DNA of 39,484 nt from an uncultured Lachnoclostridium sp. (GTDB taxonomy: Bacteria; Bacillota; Clostridia; Lachnospirales; Lachnospiraceae), in assembly GCA_948330435.1 (NCBI GenBank), contig CAOJBY010000030.1, positions 1-39,484 of the forward strand, read 5' to 3'. How positions within the stretch are numbered: the first letter of the stretch is position 1; every line of letters begins with the position of its first letter. The notes under the pieces were generated by a model. It was not told the origin of the DNA. It did no database searches and saw only the letters and a list, made by a program, of their open reading frames with translations. This document shows positions 32,507-39,484 of the stretch, piece after piece. A program made the translations under genes and the position numbers.

Positions 32507-32971
32507 GTGGCGTCTGTGGCAATTGGCAGAGAAGATTTTAAAAAGCTATTAAAAGAGAAAGGACTGAAAGTTACCACACAGCGCTTGGTGGTTCTGGAAG
32601 TACTGGCAGAGAACCCGGAAGAGCATCTGACTGCGGAGGAGATATACGAGAGAGTAAAGGTAGGGAATCCGGATATCGGATTGGCTACTGTATATAGAAC
32701 AGTTCAGCTTTTGCTGGAGTTAGAACTAATTGATCGGATTAATCTGGACGACGGCTTTGTTCGCTATGAGATCGGAGACACGCAAGAGAGAGAGCACCAC
32801 AGGCATCACCATTTGATTTGCCTTCGGTGTGGCCGTGTATCTGCATTTCAGAAAGACATGCTGGAAGCACTGGAGACGGGGGTACAGGCGGCACTTGGGT
32901 TTCGGGTGACGGATCATGAGGTAAAGCTTTACGGCATTTGTAAGGATTGTTCGGAAAAAGAAGAGAACTAA
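32507..32971 (+). CDS. Fur-family metal-dependent repressor
   Basis: The 154-residue protein has the Fur winged helix (LKVTTQRLVVLEVLAEN, LTAEEIYERV, GLATVYRTVQLLLEL) and the metal-binding C-terminal half. REHHRHHHLICLRCG and GICKDC together give two CxxC pairs for a structural zinc site and a His cluster for the regulatory metal. Whether it is Fur, Zur or PerR cannot be told from the sequence alone. The start is GTG 32507 after AAGGAGAAAG. It follows DUF1292 by 20 nt and is followed by the single structured repeat before rnjA. Confidence 0.9.
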   Translation: MASVAIGREDFKKLLKEKGLKVTTQRLVVLEVLAENPEEHLTAEEIYERVKVGNPDIGLATVYRTVQLLLELELIDRINLDDGFVRYEIGDTQEREHHRHHHLICLRCGRVSAFQKDMLEALETGVQAALGFRVTDHEVKLYGICKDCSEKEEN

Positions 32972-32973
32972 GA

Positions 32974-33099
32974 TTACGGAACTTAAAACAGCAATACCTC
33001 GACAGTGCCAGAACAATTTACAGACACATGTTTTTGTGGCTGGGAATTGTTCTAGACAAGTGGTGCTGGAAGAGGTGTTACGGAACTTAAAATAGGAGG
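32974..33099 (+). repeat. Structured repeat, copy 3, upstream of rnjA
   Basis: This diverged relative of the 2681-2898 repeats keeps the same fold by compensating changes. P1 is 32992-33000 with 33072-33080. P2 is CAGTGCC (33003) with GGTGCTG (33062). P3 is AGAACAATTT (33010) with GAATTGTTCT (33044), plus CAG/CTG at 33021/33040. The apical loop again begins ACACATGT. The unit is flanked by a 15-bp direct repeat TTACGGAACTTAAAA (32974-32988 and 33078-33092), the same sequence that ends each unit, as if an earlier neighbouring copy had been lost. It ends at AATAGGAGG, the ribosome site of rnjA. Confidence 0.8.
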
Positions 33100-33106
33100 C
33101 TAAGAT

Positions 33107-34771
33107 TTGAGAAATATTAACAATTCAAAATTGCGTATCATTCCTCTGGGCGGACTGGAGCAGATTGGAATGAATATTACTGCCTTTGAATTTGAAGACA
33201 GTATTATTGTTGTGGACTGCGGCTTGTCTTTTCCGGAGGATGATATGCTGGGAATCGATTTGGTGATTCCCGATATCACATATTTAAAGGACAATATAGA
33301 AAAGGTAAAAGGATTTGTAATTACACATGGACATGAGGATCACATTGGCGCCCTGCCTTATGTATTAAAGGAGATCAACATCCCGGTGTATGCCACCAAG
33401 CTGACTATCGGCCTGATTGAAAATAAACTCCGGGAGCACAATCTGATTAACCATACCAAACGTAAGGTCATTCAACATGGACAATCTATCAATCTGGGAG
33501 CTTTTCGGATTGAGTTTATTAAGACAAATCACAGTATCGTAGACGCTTCTGCCCTGGCTATCTATTCACCGGCAGGAATTATTGTTCATACGGGAGATTT
33601 TAAGGTGGACTATACACCGGTTTTTGGAGATGCCATAGATCTTCAGCGCTTTGGAGAGATTGGTAAAAAAGGCGTGTTGGCACTGATGTGCGACAGTACC
33701 AATGCGGAACGTCCGGGCTTTACCATGTCAGAACGTACAGTGGGAAGCGTGTTCGACAATATTATGTCGGATCATAAGAATTCACGAATTATCATTGCCA
33801 CATTTGCGTCCAATGTGGACCGGGTTCAGCAGATTATAAACTCTGCCTACAAATATGGACGCAAGGTTGTGGTGGAAGGCCGCAGTATGGTCAATGTAAT
33901 TAAGACGGCTGCAGAATTGGGCTATCTGAATGTACCGGACAAGACCCTGATTGATATTGAGATGATGAAAAACTATCCCGACGATCAGGTAGTGCTGATC
34001 ACTACTGGTAGCCAGGGAGAGTCCATGGCTGCCCTGTCACGAATTGCAGCCAATATCCATAAAAAGATACAGATTAAGCCAGGTGATACGGTTATATTCA
34101 GTTCTAAGGCAATTCCAGGTAATGAGAAAGCCGTATCCAAGGTGATTAATGAACTCTCCATGAAAGGAGCCGATGTAATATTCCAGGATGCTCATGTATC
34201 CGGTCACGCCTGTCAGGAAGAGATTAAGCTTATCTACTCCCTGGTTCGCCCCAGGTACGCCATTCCCGTACATGGAGAGTACCGCCATCTGAAAGCTCAG
34301 GCAGATCTGGCAAAGAGTCTGGGAGTTCCAAAGGATAATGTATTTATTCTTTCTTCCGGGGATGTACTGGAACTTAACGAGGACAGTGCAAAGGTTGTGG
34401 ACCATGTGCATACAGGAGCTATTCTGGTGGATGGCCTTGGAGTGGGAGATGTTGGAAATATTGTATTAAGGGATAGACAGCATCTGGCTGAAGATGGTAT
34501 TATGGTTGTAGTTATGACCCTGGAGAAATACAGCAATCAATTACTGGCTGGTCCCGATATTGTATCCCGGGGATTTGTCTATGTGAGAGAGTCTGAGGAC
34601 TTGATGGAGGAAGCAAGATCTGTGGTGGATGATGCGGTAAGTGATTGTCTGGAACGGGGAGTTTCTGACTGGGGAAAATTAAAGAATGTCATTAAGGATT
34701 CTTTAAGTGAGTATATCTGGAAAAAGACCAAACGGAATCCCATGATTCTTCCGATTATCATGGAAGTATAG
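33107..34771 (+). CDS. rnjA: Ribonuclease J
   Basis: RNase J is a metallo-beta-lactamase-fold enzyme with 5'-3' exonuclease and endonuclease activity in mRNA decay and rRNA maturation. The 554-residue product contains the zinc motif THGHEDHIGALPYVL (His74, His76, Asp78, His79), FKTNH-like and HTGDFKVDYTP segments, and CDSTNAERPG. The beta-CASP part has VEGRSMVNVI, TTGSQGESMAAL and PVHGEYRHL, followed by a C-terminal domain. The start is TTG 33107 after AGGAGG. Because the structured repeat lies in its leader, repeat RNA could be part of its mRNA. Confidence 0.95.
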   Translation: MRNINNSKLRIIPLGGLEQIGMNITAFEFEDSIIVVDCGLSFPEDDMLGIDLVIPDITYLKDNIEKVKGFVITHGHEDHIGALPYVLKEINIPVYATKLTIGLIENKLREHNLINHTKRKVIQHGQSINLGAFRIEFIKTNHSIVDASALAIYSPAGIIVHTGDFKVDYTPVFGDAIDLQRFGEIGKKGVLALMCDSTNAERPGFTMSERTVGSVFDNIMSDHKNSRIIIATFASNVDRVQQIINSAYKYGRKVVVEGRSMVNVIKTAAELGYLNVPDKTLIDIEMMKNYPDDQVVLITTGSQGESMAALSRIAANIHKKIQIKPGDTVIFSSKAIPGNEKAVSKVINELSMKGADVIFQDAHVSGHACQEEIKLIYSLVRPRYAIPVHGEYRHLKAQADLAKSLGVPKDNVFILSSGDVLELNEDSAKVVDHVHTGAILVDGLGVGDVGNIVLRDRQHLAEDGIMVVVMTLEKYSNQLLAGPDIVSRGFVYVRESEDLMEEARSVVDDAVSDCLERGVSDWGKLKNVIKDSLSEYIWKKTKRNPMILPIIMEV

Positions 34772-34830
34772 CTTATGCCAGACTTTACCCTTTAGTGCCC
34801 ATGCAGCAACTTTAAATTAGGAGACAAAGG

Positions 34831-35211
34831 ATGAATACAAAACGAGCAGCTTTAACAGTCTTATCAATTGCATTAAAAATTGTAATTATTGCGGTGGTTA
34901 TATTGGGGATCATTCGGCTGGGCGGCATGGCCTTTGACTATGGTCATTCTGTATTCCAGGAAGAAGCCGTGGATGAAGAACCAGGAAGAAGCATTACAAT
35001 AACCATTGAGGATGGGTCTGCAATTTCGGATATTGCAAAACTTATGGAGGACAAGGGCCTGGTAAATGACTGGAAGTTGTTCTATATTCAGGTAAAGGTG
35101 TCAAAGTATGCAAAGAAGCTGGAGGCAGGGACTTATACCCTGACTACGGCCATGAAGCCCAGAGAGATGATGGCTGTAATGTCGGGAGAAGATTCGGCTG
35201 AGGAAAGTTAA
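34831..35211 (+). CDS. Short MltG-like membrane protein without catalytic domain
   Basis: The 126-residue protein has one N-terminal membrane segment (VLSIALKIVIIAVVILGII). A small extracellular domain follows (ITIEDGSAISDIAKLMEDKG, FYIQVKVSKYAKKLEAGTY, MKPREMMAVM), which corresponds to the LysM-like first part of MltG/YceG. The whole transglycosylase domain with its catalytic Glu is missing, and the gene ends cleanly at a TAA directly followed by the next start. It therefore looks like a stable short form rather than a random truncation. It occupies the position of mltG (yrrL) in the Bacillus gene order. AGGAGA precedes the ATG. Confidence 0.85.
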   Translation: MNTKRAALTVLSIALKIVIIAVVILGIIRLGGMAFDYGHSVFQEEAVDEEPGRSITITIEDGSAISDIAKLMEDKGLVNDWKLFYIQVKVSKYAKKLEAGTYTLTTAMKPREMMAVMSGEDSAEES

Positions 35212-35868
35212 GTGATTGTAGATGAGAGGATAACGGCCTATATCAATTCTCTGGATATGGGTAACACGGAACTTTTGAATCAGATAGAGGAGGAGGCAAA
35301 GAGAGACTTTGTGCCGGTGATTCGCCGGGAGATGCAGAGCTTTCTTAAAACGCTTCTGGCAGTAAAACAGCCCAGGGATATTCTGGAGGTGGGAACAGCC
35401 GTAGGCTTTTCTACTCTTTTGTTGTGTAAATATGGTCATCCTGAGGCACATATAACCACCATTGAGAAGTATGAAAAGCGGATTCCCATAGCAAAAGCCA
35501 ATTTTAAAAGGGCCGGAAGAGAGAAGCAGATCACTTTGCTTACAGGGGATGCGTCGGAACTATTACAAAAGCTTTCCGGGTCCTTTGACTTTGTTTTTAT
35601 GGATGCGGCTAAAGGGCAGTATATTCATTTTCTTCCCCATGTGCTGCGGCTCCTGGCACCAGGAGGGCTTTTGGTGTCGGATAATGTGTTGCAGGAAGGG
35701 GATTTGATTGAGTCCCGATTCGCAGTAGAACGCCGGAACAGGACCATTCACAGCCGGATGCGAGAATATCTTTATGAATTGAAGCATAATTCACAGCTGG
35801 TTACTTCGGTTCTCCCTTTGGGGGACGGGGTGACTTTAAGTGTAAAACGAATTACAGGACTGGAATAA
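35212..35868 (+). CDS. trmR: SAM O-methyltransferase, probable tRNA ho5U34 methyltransferase
   Basis: The 218-residue class I methyltransferase has the SAM-binding motif DILEVGTAVGFSTLLL, then FDFVFMDAAKGQY and LLVSDNVLQEG typical of the metal-dependent O-methyltransferase family. In Bacillus the homologous yrrM (trmR) methylates 5-hydroxyuridine at tRNA position 34 and sits next to the U32 genes yrrN/yrrO (trhP). The same neighbour is present here, so TrmR is the best reading, resting on context. The start GTG 35212 follows the preceding stop with no gap. Confidence 0.85.
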   Translation: MIVDERITAYINSLDMGNTELLNQIEEEAKRDFVPVIRREMQSFLKTLLAVKQPRDILEVGTAVGFSTLLLCKYGHPEAHITTIEKYEKRIPIAKANFKRAGREKQITLLTGDASELLQKLSGSFDFVFMDAAKGQYIHFLPHVLRLLAPGGLLVSDNVLQEGDLIESRFAVERRNRTIHSRMREYLYELKHNSQLVTSVLPLGDGVTLSVKRITGLE

Positions 35869-35871
35869 AGT

Positions 35872-37098
35872 ATGAAAAAACCGGAATTATTGATACCTGC
35901 CAGCAGCCTTGAAGTATTGAGAACGGCTGTGATTTTTGGGGCAGATGCCGTGTATATAGGTGGTGAAGCCTTTGGTCTTCGTGCAAAGGCCAGAAATTTT
36001 TCACTGGAAGAGATGAAAGAGGGAATTACTTTCGCTCACGAGCGGGGAGCGAAAGTCTATGTGACTGCCAATATTTTGGCCCATAATCGGGATCTGGACG
36101 GAATCAGGATATATTTTCGGGAACTTCAGGAAATATGCCCGGATGCGTTGATTATTGCAGATCCCGGTGTATTTATGCTGGCGAAGGAGATTTGTCCAAA
36201 GATTGAACGTCATATCAGCACTCAGGCCAATAATACTAATTATCTGACCTACCGTTTCTGGCAAGAACAGGGGGCAAAACGGGTGGTATCAGCAAGAGAA
36301 CTTTCTATGGCAGAACTTCGGGAGCTTCGGGCAAATATTCCGGAAGATTTGGAGATAGAGACCTTTATTCACGGAGCTATGTGCATCTCTTATTCCGGGC
36401 GGTGTCTTTTGAGCAATTATTTTACGGGCAGAGATGCGAATCAGGGAGCATGTACCCATCCCTGCCGCTGGAAGTATGCCGTAGTGGAAGAGAAAAGGCC
36501 AGGAGAATATTTTCCAATTTATGAGAATGAAAGGGGTTCTTATATCTTTAATTCAAAGGATCTCTGTATGATTGAACATATTCCCGAGCTTTTGGAATCT
36601 GGGATTGACAGCTTTAAGATCGAGGGACGGATGAAGACGGCTCTCTATGTGGCTACGGTGGCCCGGACTTACCGGAAAGCTATTGATGACTGTCTGAAAT
36701 CAGAAGAACTTTACCGGGAAAATATGGGCTGGTATCGGGAACAGATTGCCGGTTGTACCTACCGGGAATTTACTACAGGCTTTTTTTATGGAAAGCCGGA
36801 TGAGAACAGTCAGATCTATGGAAGTAATACCTATGTGAAAGGATATACGTATTTGGGGACTGTAAGTGCTCTGGATGATAGGGGTTATTGCCGGATTGAA
36901 CAGCGGAATAAGTTTTCTGTGGGAGATGAGATTGAAATTATGAAGCCGGATGGAGAGAATATTCCGGTGAAAGTGGAAGAACTTTTAGATGAGGATGGGA
37001 ATTCTATGGAGAGTGCCCCCCATCCCAAGCAGAAGTTGTTAGTGAAGCTTAATGGGGAAGCTGGGGGTTATGATATTTTGCGGAGAAGAGAGGAGTAA
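35872..37098 (+). CDS. trhP: U32 family protein, probable tRNA hydroxylation factor TrhP
   Basis: The 408-residue protein shows U32 family features: PELLIPASSLEVLRTAV, FGADAVYIGGEAFGLRA, and the signature FIHGAMCISYSGRCLLSNY followed by GACTHPCRW. Four Cys in that block could bind an Fe-S cluster. FKIEGRMKTALYVA follows, and a small beta domain ends the chain. Although named peptidase U32, relatives act in prephenate-dependent 5-hydroxylation of tRNA U34 (TrhP/YegQ, YrrN/YrrO). The adjacent trmR-like gene would methylate the product. The gene is 3 nt after trmR. Confidence 0.88.
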   Translation: MKKPELLIPASSLEVLRTAVIFGADAVYIGGEAFGLRAKARNFSLEEMKEGITFAHERGAKVYVTANILAHNRDLDGIRIYFRELQEICPDALIIADPGVFMLAKEICPKIERHISTQANNTNYLTYRFWQEQGAKRVVSARELSMAELRELRANIPEDLEIETFIHGAMCISYSGRCLLSNYFTGRDANQGACTHPCRWKYAVVEEKRPGEYFPIYENERGSYIFNSKDLCMIEHIPELLESGIDSFKIEGRMKTALYVATVARTYRKAIDDCLKSEELYRENMGWYREQIAGCTYREFTTGFFYGKPDENSQIYGSNTYVKGYTYLGTVSALDDRGYCRIEQRNKFSVGDEIEIMKPDGENIPVKVEELLDEDGNSMESAPHPKQKLLVKLNGEAGGYDILRRREE

Positions 37099-37140
37099 GG
37101 CACCCACTGCTTGGTCTATTATTTGCAGATATAAAGTGGA

Positions 37141-37203
37141 AAGGCACTTCTTTGGGGGAGTTATCATAAGATAATATAAATCCACCAAAGAGGTGCCTTT
37201 TTG
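37141..37203 (+). promoter_or_regulatory. Hairpin that covers the sigK ribosome site
   Basis: AAGGCACTTCTTTGG (37141-37155) pairs with CCAAAGAGGTGCCTT (37185-37199) with one wobble. It is followed by T's and then the TTG start of sigK at 37201. The 3' arm contains GAGGTG (37190-37195), the only ribosome site for that start. The hairpin resembles a terminator for trhP and, if read through, would hide the sigK translation start. Either reading implies control. Confidence 0.7.
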
Positions 37204-37818
37204 AAGACTTTTCCCCAACCACTACCGGCCAAAGAGGAGCAATTTTATCTGCAGAAGCTGAAAGAGGGAGACCTTGAGGCACGTAATATCCTGGTGGAAC
37301 ACAATCTTCGCCTGGTTGCCCATATTGTGAAGAAGTATCAGGGAGCAGAGGAAGATGTGGAGGATTTGATTTCCATTGGTACCATTGGCCTGATTAAGGC
37401 CGTTACCACCTTTGACAGCGGGAAAGGGCCCCGGCTAGCCACTTATGCGGCCCGTTGTGTGGAAAATGAACTTTTGATGTTTTTCCGGGCAAGGAAGAAA
37501 ACGGCCAGGGAAACTTCCTATTATGAACCGATTGGTACGGATAAAGAAGGAAATGAGATTCATCTGCTGGATATTATTGAGAGTAATGAGAGAGATGCCT
37601 TTGCACAGATTAGTTTAAAGGCGGACAGTAAGAAGCTGTATGAGCTTCTTGAACAGGTGTTGACACCCAGGGAGCAGAAAGTTTTGATTATGAGATACGG
37701 ACTTTATAATGGAAAGGAATACACCCAGCGGGAAATTGCCGGTCAGCTTGGAATTTCCCGTTCTTATATTAGCAGGATTGAGAAAAATGCATTAGGGAAG
37801 CTTCGGGAGTATTTTTGA
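37201..37818 (+). CDS. sigK: Sporulation sigma factor SigK, without pro-sequence
   Basis: The 205-residue sigma-70 family protein has region 2 (NLRLVAHIVKKYQGAEEDVE, DLISIGTIGLIKAVTTFD) and region 4 (VLTPREQKVLIMRYGLY, EIAGQLGISRSYISRIEKNA), closest to SigK. The product begins MKTFPQPLPAKEE, the point where mature Bacillus SigK begins after removal of its inhibitory leader. An in-frame TAA at 37177 shows there is no pro-sequence, as in Clostridioides difficile. No intervening skin-type element is present. The TTG start is supported by GAGGTG at 37190, inside a hairpin. SigE or SigG is less likely given the N-terminal match. Confidence 0.88.
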   Translation: MKTFPQPLPAKEEQFYLQKLKEGDLEARNILVEHNLRLVAHIVKKYQGAEEDVEDLISIGTIGLIKAVTTFDSGKGPRLATYAARCVENELLMFFRARKKTARETSYYEPIGTDKEGNEIHLLDIIESNERDAFAQISLKADSKKLYELLEQVLTPREQKVLIMRYGLYNGKEYTQREIAGQLGISRSYISRIEKNALGKLREYF

Positions 37819-37877
37819 GGGGCGGACGGGAGCGAGGGGCTGTCACAAAACAGACCTTTTGCTCCTGACTTTAAGGG

Positions 37878-37900
37878 TGCAAGTCGAAAAAGCACTTGCA
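37878..37900 (+). terminator. Possible terminator after sigK
   Basis: TGCAAGT and ACTTGCA flank a 9-base A-rich loop, followed by GTTTATGG. A second small hairpin ATCTCG/CGAGAT lies at 37946-37960. Otherwise the 37819-38012 gap holds a lone arm-like sequence (GGGGCTGTCACAAAACAGAC) and no gene. Confidence 0.4.
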
Positions 37901-38012
37901 GTTTATGGAAATATATGGTAATCTTGGAATATCTGATAAGTTCTGATCTCGATTCGAGATTTATTTTCCAAACAGATTATGAATACAGGAAAGAGGAGGA
38001 ATGTGATTTTTT

Positions 38013-39197
38013 ATGTTTAGTAAAGTGCAGTCGGCGGCCTTGAACGGACTGGATGCTTACCTGGTTCGGGTGGAGGCTGATATTAGTGATGGAATGCCTC
38101 AGCTTTTGATGGTGGGGTATCTGTCATCGGAGGTGAGGGAGGCCGGGGATCGGGTGCGGACGGCCATGCGTAATACGGGAATTCTGCTACCTCCAAAGCG
38201 GATTACCGTAAATCTGGCTCCGGCAGGGATTCGAAAAGCAGGTTCCCGTTTTGACCTTCCCGTTGCGGCGGCGATTTTGGCCTCATTAGAGAAGATACCA
38301 GGGGAAAGCTTGAACAATGTTATGCTCACTGGGGAGCTTAGTTTAAGTGGACAGGTACTTCCGGTTTCGGGAATTCTCTCTTTGGTAGAAGCGGCAAGGG
38401 ATAGTGGAATCAGACGTTGTATTGTACCGGCTCGAAATGCTGCGGAAGGTGCAGTTCTGGATGGGATGGAGATTGTCGGGGTATCCAGCCTGGGCCAGTT
38501 AATTGAGGTTCTGCGTCATCCGGAAAAGGCGGTTCGGGAGAAAGTGGAGACGGACAGACTTTTGAGGGAGCAGAATCAAACCTGGGAAATGGATTTCGCA
38601 CAAGTGAATGGACAGGCAGTGGTAAAGAGGGCGGCGGAGGTGGCGGCCGCAGGGATGCATAATCTGCTGATGATTGGCCCGCCTGGCTCGGGAAAAACTA
38701 TGATTGCAAAACGAATTCCGGGGATTCTGCCGCCTGTAAGTCTGGAGGAGGGGCTGGAGATGACTAAGATCTACAGTGTGGCCGGACTTTTACCGGAACA
38801 GACTTCACTTATGCTGAAACGGCCTTTTCGGGCACCTCATCACACGGTTACGCCGGAGGCACTGGCAGGAGGAGGCCGCATTCCGGCTCCCGGAGAGATA
38901 TCCTTAAGTTCTGGAGGGATTCTTTTTCTGGATGAGTTTCCGGAATTTAAACGGAGTGCATTGGAGATTTTAAGGCAGCCTCTGGAGGAACGCAGGGTAT
39001 GTATTTCACGGGCGGCCGGTACTTATGTATTCCCGGCTAAATGTATGCTGGTAGCGGCTATGAACATCGCAACAACGAAATTGATACAATGCGGAATTGC
39101 GGAAATGCCTGAAAACAAGGCATTTCACGGGTTCTGCAGTTTTGTTTTTTCGCTTTTTGAGCCTTTTTTCTGTCGAGGGAGCAGCTCCGTTTTCTGA
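38013..39197 (+). pseudogene. comM: ComM/YifB AAA+ protein, interrupted after residue ~350
   Basis: The first roughly 350 residues are a normal Mg-chelatase-like ComM/YifB: MFSKVQSAALNGLDAYLV, a Lon-protease-like N-terminal fold, Walker A GPPGSGKT (222-229), FRAPHHTVTPEALAGGG and Walker B GGILFLDEFPEF. The family then expects a MNPCPCG zinc motif and about 150 more residues. Instead, after LVAAMN (near 39063) the frame enters unrelated sequence ending CRGSSSVF at a TGA. Loss of the zinc motif and C-terminus should inactivate it. ComM helps branch migration during natural transformation. AGAGGAGGA lies upstream of the ATG. Confidence 0.85.
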
Positions 39198-39484
39198 TTT
39201 TGCACCACTTTTTAACGATAGCAGGAATCGTTAAAAGGTTTGAATGGGGTGGGGCAGAGCCTTGTATTGGGAGCGATAAAAAATATTTAACAGCGGCACA
39301 GGCGGCTATTCAGAAATAATGCCATAGGATTTTTGGTACTAACAGGCAAAAGTATTGAAGAATGGCTTAAAATCAAGGGTTTTAAGGCTTGGTGGGGTTC
39401 ATCACGGTGGGTGGTGGGCCCCTATTTTTGTGTTTTTGGATGCCGCTGATAGGATGGCGATAGGGGAAAAAATCGTACTATCAG
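39064..39484. mobile_element. Foreign-looking DNA inserted in comM, one end only
   Basis: The sequence after the comM break has no convincing ORF of 60 or more residues. It contains three hairpins: GAAATGCC/GGCATTTC near 39098-39122, TTTTAACGAT/ATCGTTAAAA at 39211-39237, and CTTAAAA/TTTTAAG around 39368-39388. Subterminal hairpins and a non-coding edge fit the end of an insertion sequence, transposon or integrative element, but no transposase is visible in the window and the family is unknown. The other boundary and any target duplication lie outside. Confidence 0.55.

Noticed and set aside
39064..39197. Genuine alternative ComM C-terminus
   Set aside because: The residues after LVAAMN lack the zinc motif and do not resemble any ComM, and they are encoded by hairpin-rich DNA.

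Overview
The window looks like chromosome from a spore-forming Clostridia species, most likely Lachnospiraceae. This rests on the gene families (IreB, RNase J, GntR/ABC cassette, ThiI without rhodanese, SigK), strong AGGAGG ribosome sites, frequent TTG/GTG starts and sigma-A type promoters. No 16S gene or other taxonomic marker is present, so the genus is not assigned. No rRNA, tRNA or CRISPR array was seen.

Layout. (1) 1-5686: late cobalamin (B12) synthesis in the order cobB/cbiA (5' end outside the window), cobU, cobS, a CobU-like protein, cobC, cbiB, corrinoid adenosyltransferase. This covers corrin amidation, aminopropanol attachment, nucleotide-loop assembly and adenosylation. Two unusual non-coding blocks sit inside it: a tandem 109-bp structured repeat (2681-2898) and a 236-bp inverted repeat (4811-5046). 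(2) 5700-9655: metA (minus strand), a GH13 glycogen-debranching enzyme, and a Cys-rich unknown. (3) 9808-13456: ferredoxin-type aldo/keto reductase, a DUF2974-like hydrolase, shikimate kinase, and a zinc-dependent phospholipase C-like protein. (4) 13534-19428: mostly minus strand, with a secreted five-SH3b protein, RqcH/NFACT, an ABC transporter with a GntR regulator, and one plus-strand unknown. (5) 19524-24916: carAB and nnrD. (6) 24917-25503: a decayed patch with an antitoxin-like remnant. (7) 25504-29686: prmA, rsmE, nifS-like cysteine desulfurase and thiI, a translation/tRNA-modification block. (8) 29801-31430: an HPr-like protein without the PTS histidine, divergent from mtaB. (9) 31438-37818: ireB, ruvX, DUF1292, fur, rnjA, a short MltG-like protein, trmR-like methyltransferase, U32/TrhP-like protein and sigK. 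Part of this order matches the ireB-ruvX-yrzB / mltG-yrrM-yrrN/O neighbourhood of Bacillus. (10) 38013-39484: comM/yifB, whose reading frame leaves the family after about residue 350 where foreign-looking, hairpin-rich DNA begins.

The most notable non-protein signal is a roughly 105-nt repeat in three copies at two distant loci: a tandem pair upstream of the CobU-like gene and a single copy upstream of rnjA. Each array ends at the ribosome-binding site of the next gene. The copies have diverged in sequence but keep the same three-part stem through compensatory changes, which points to a structured RNA. I could not match it to a known riboswitch class from memory.
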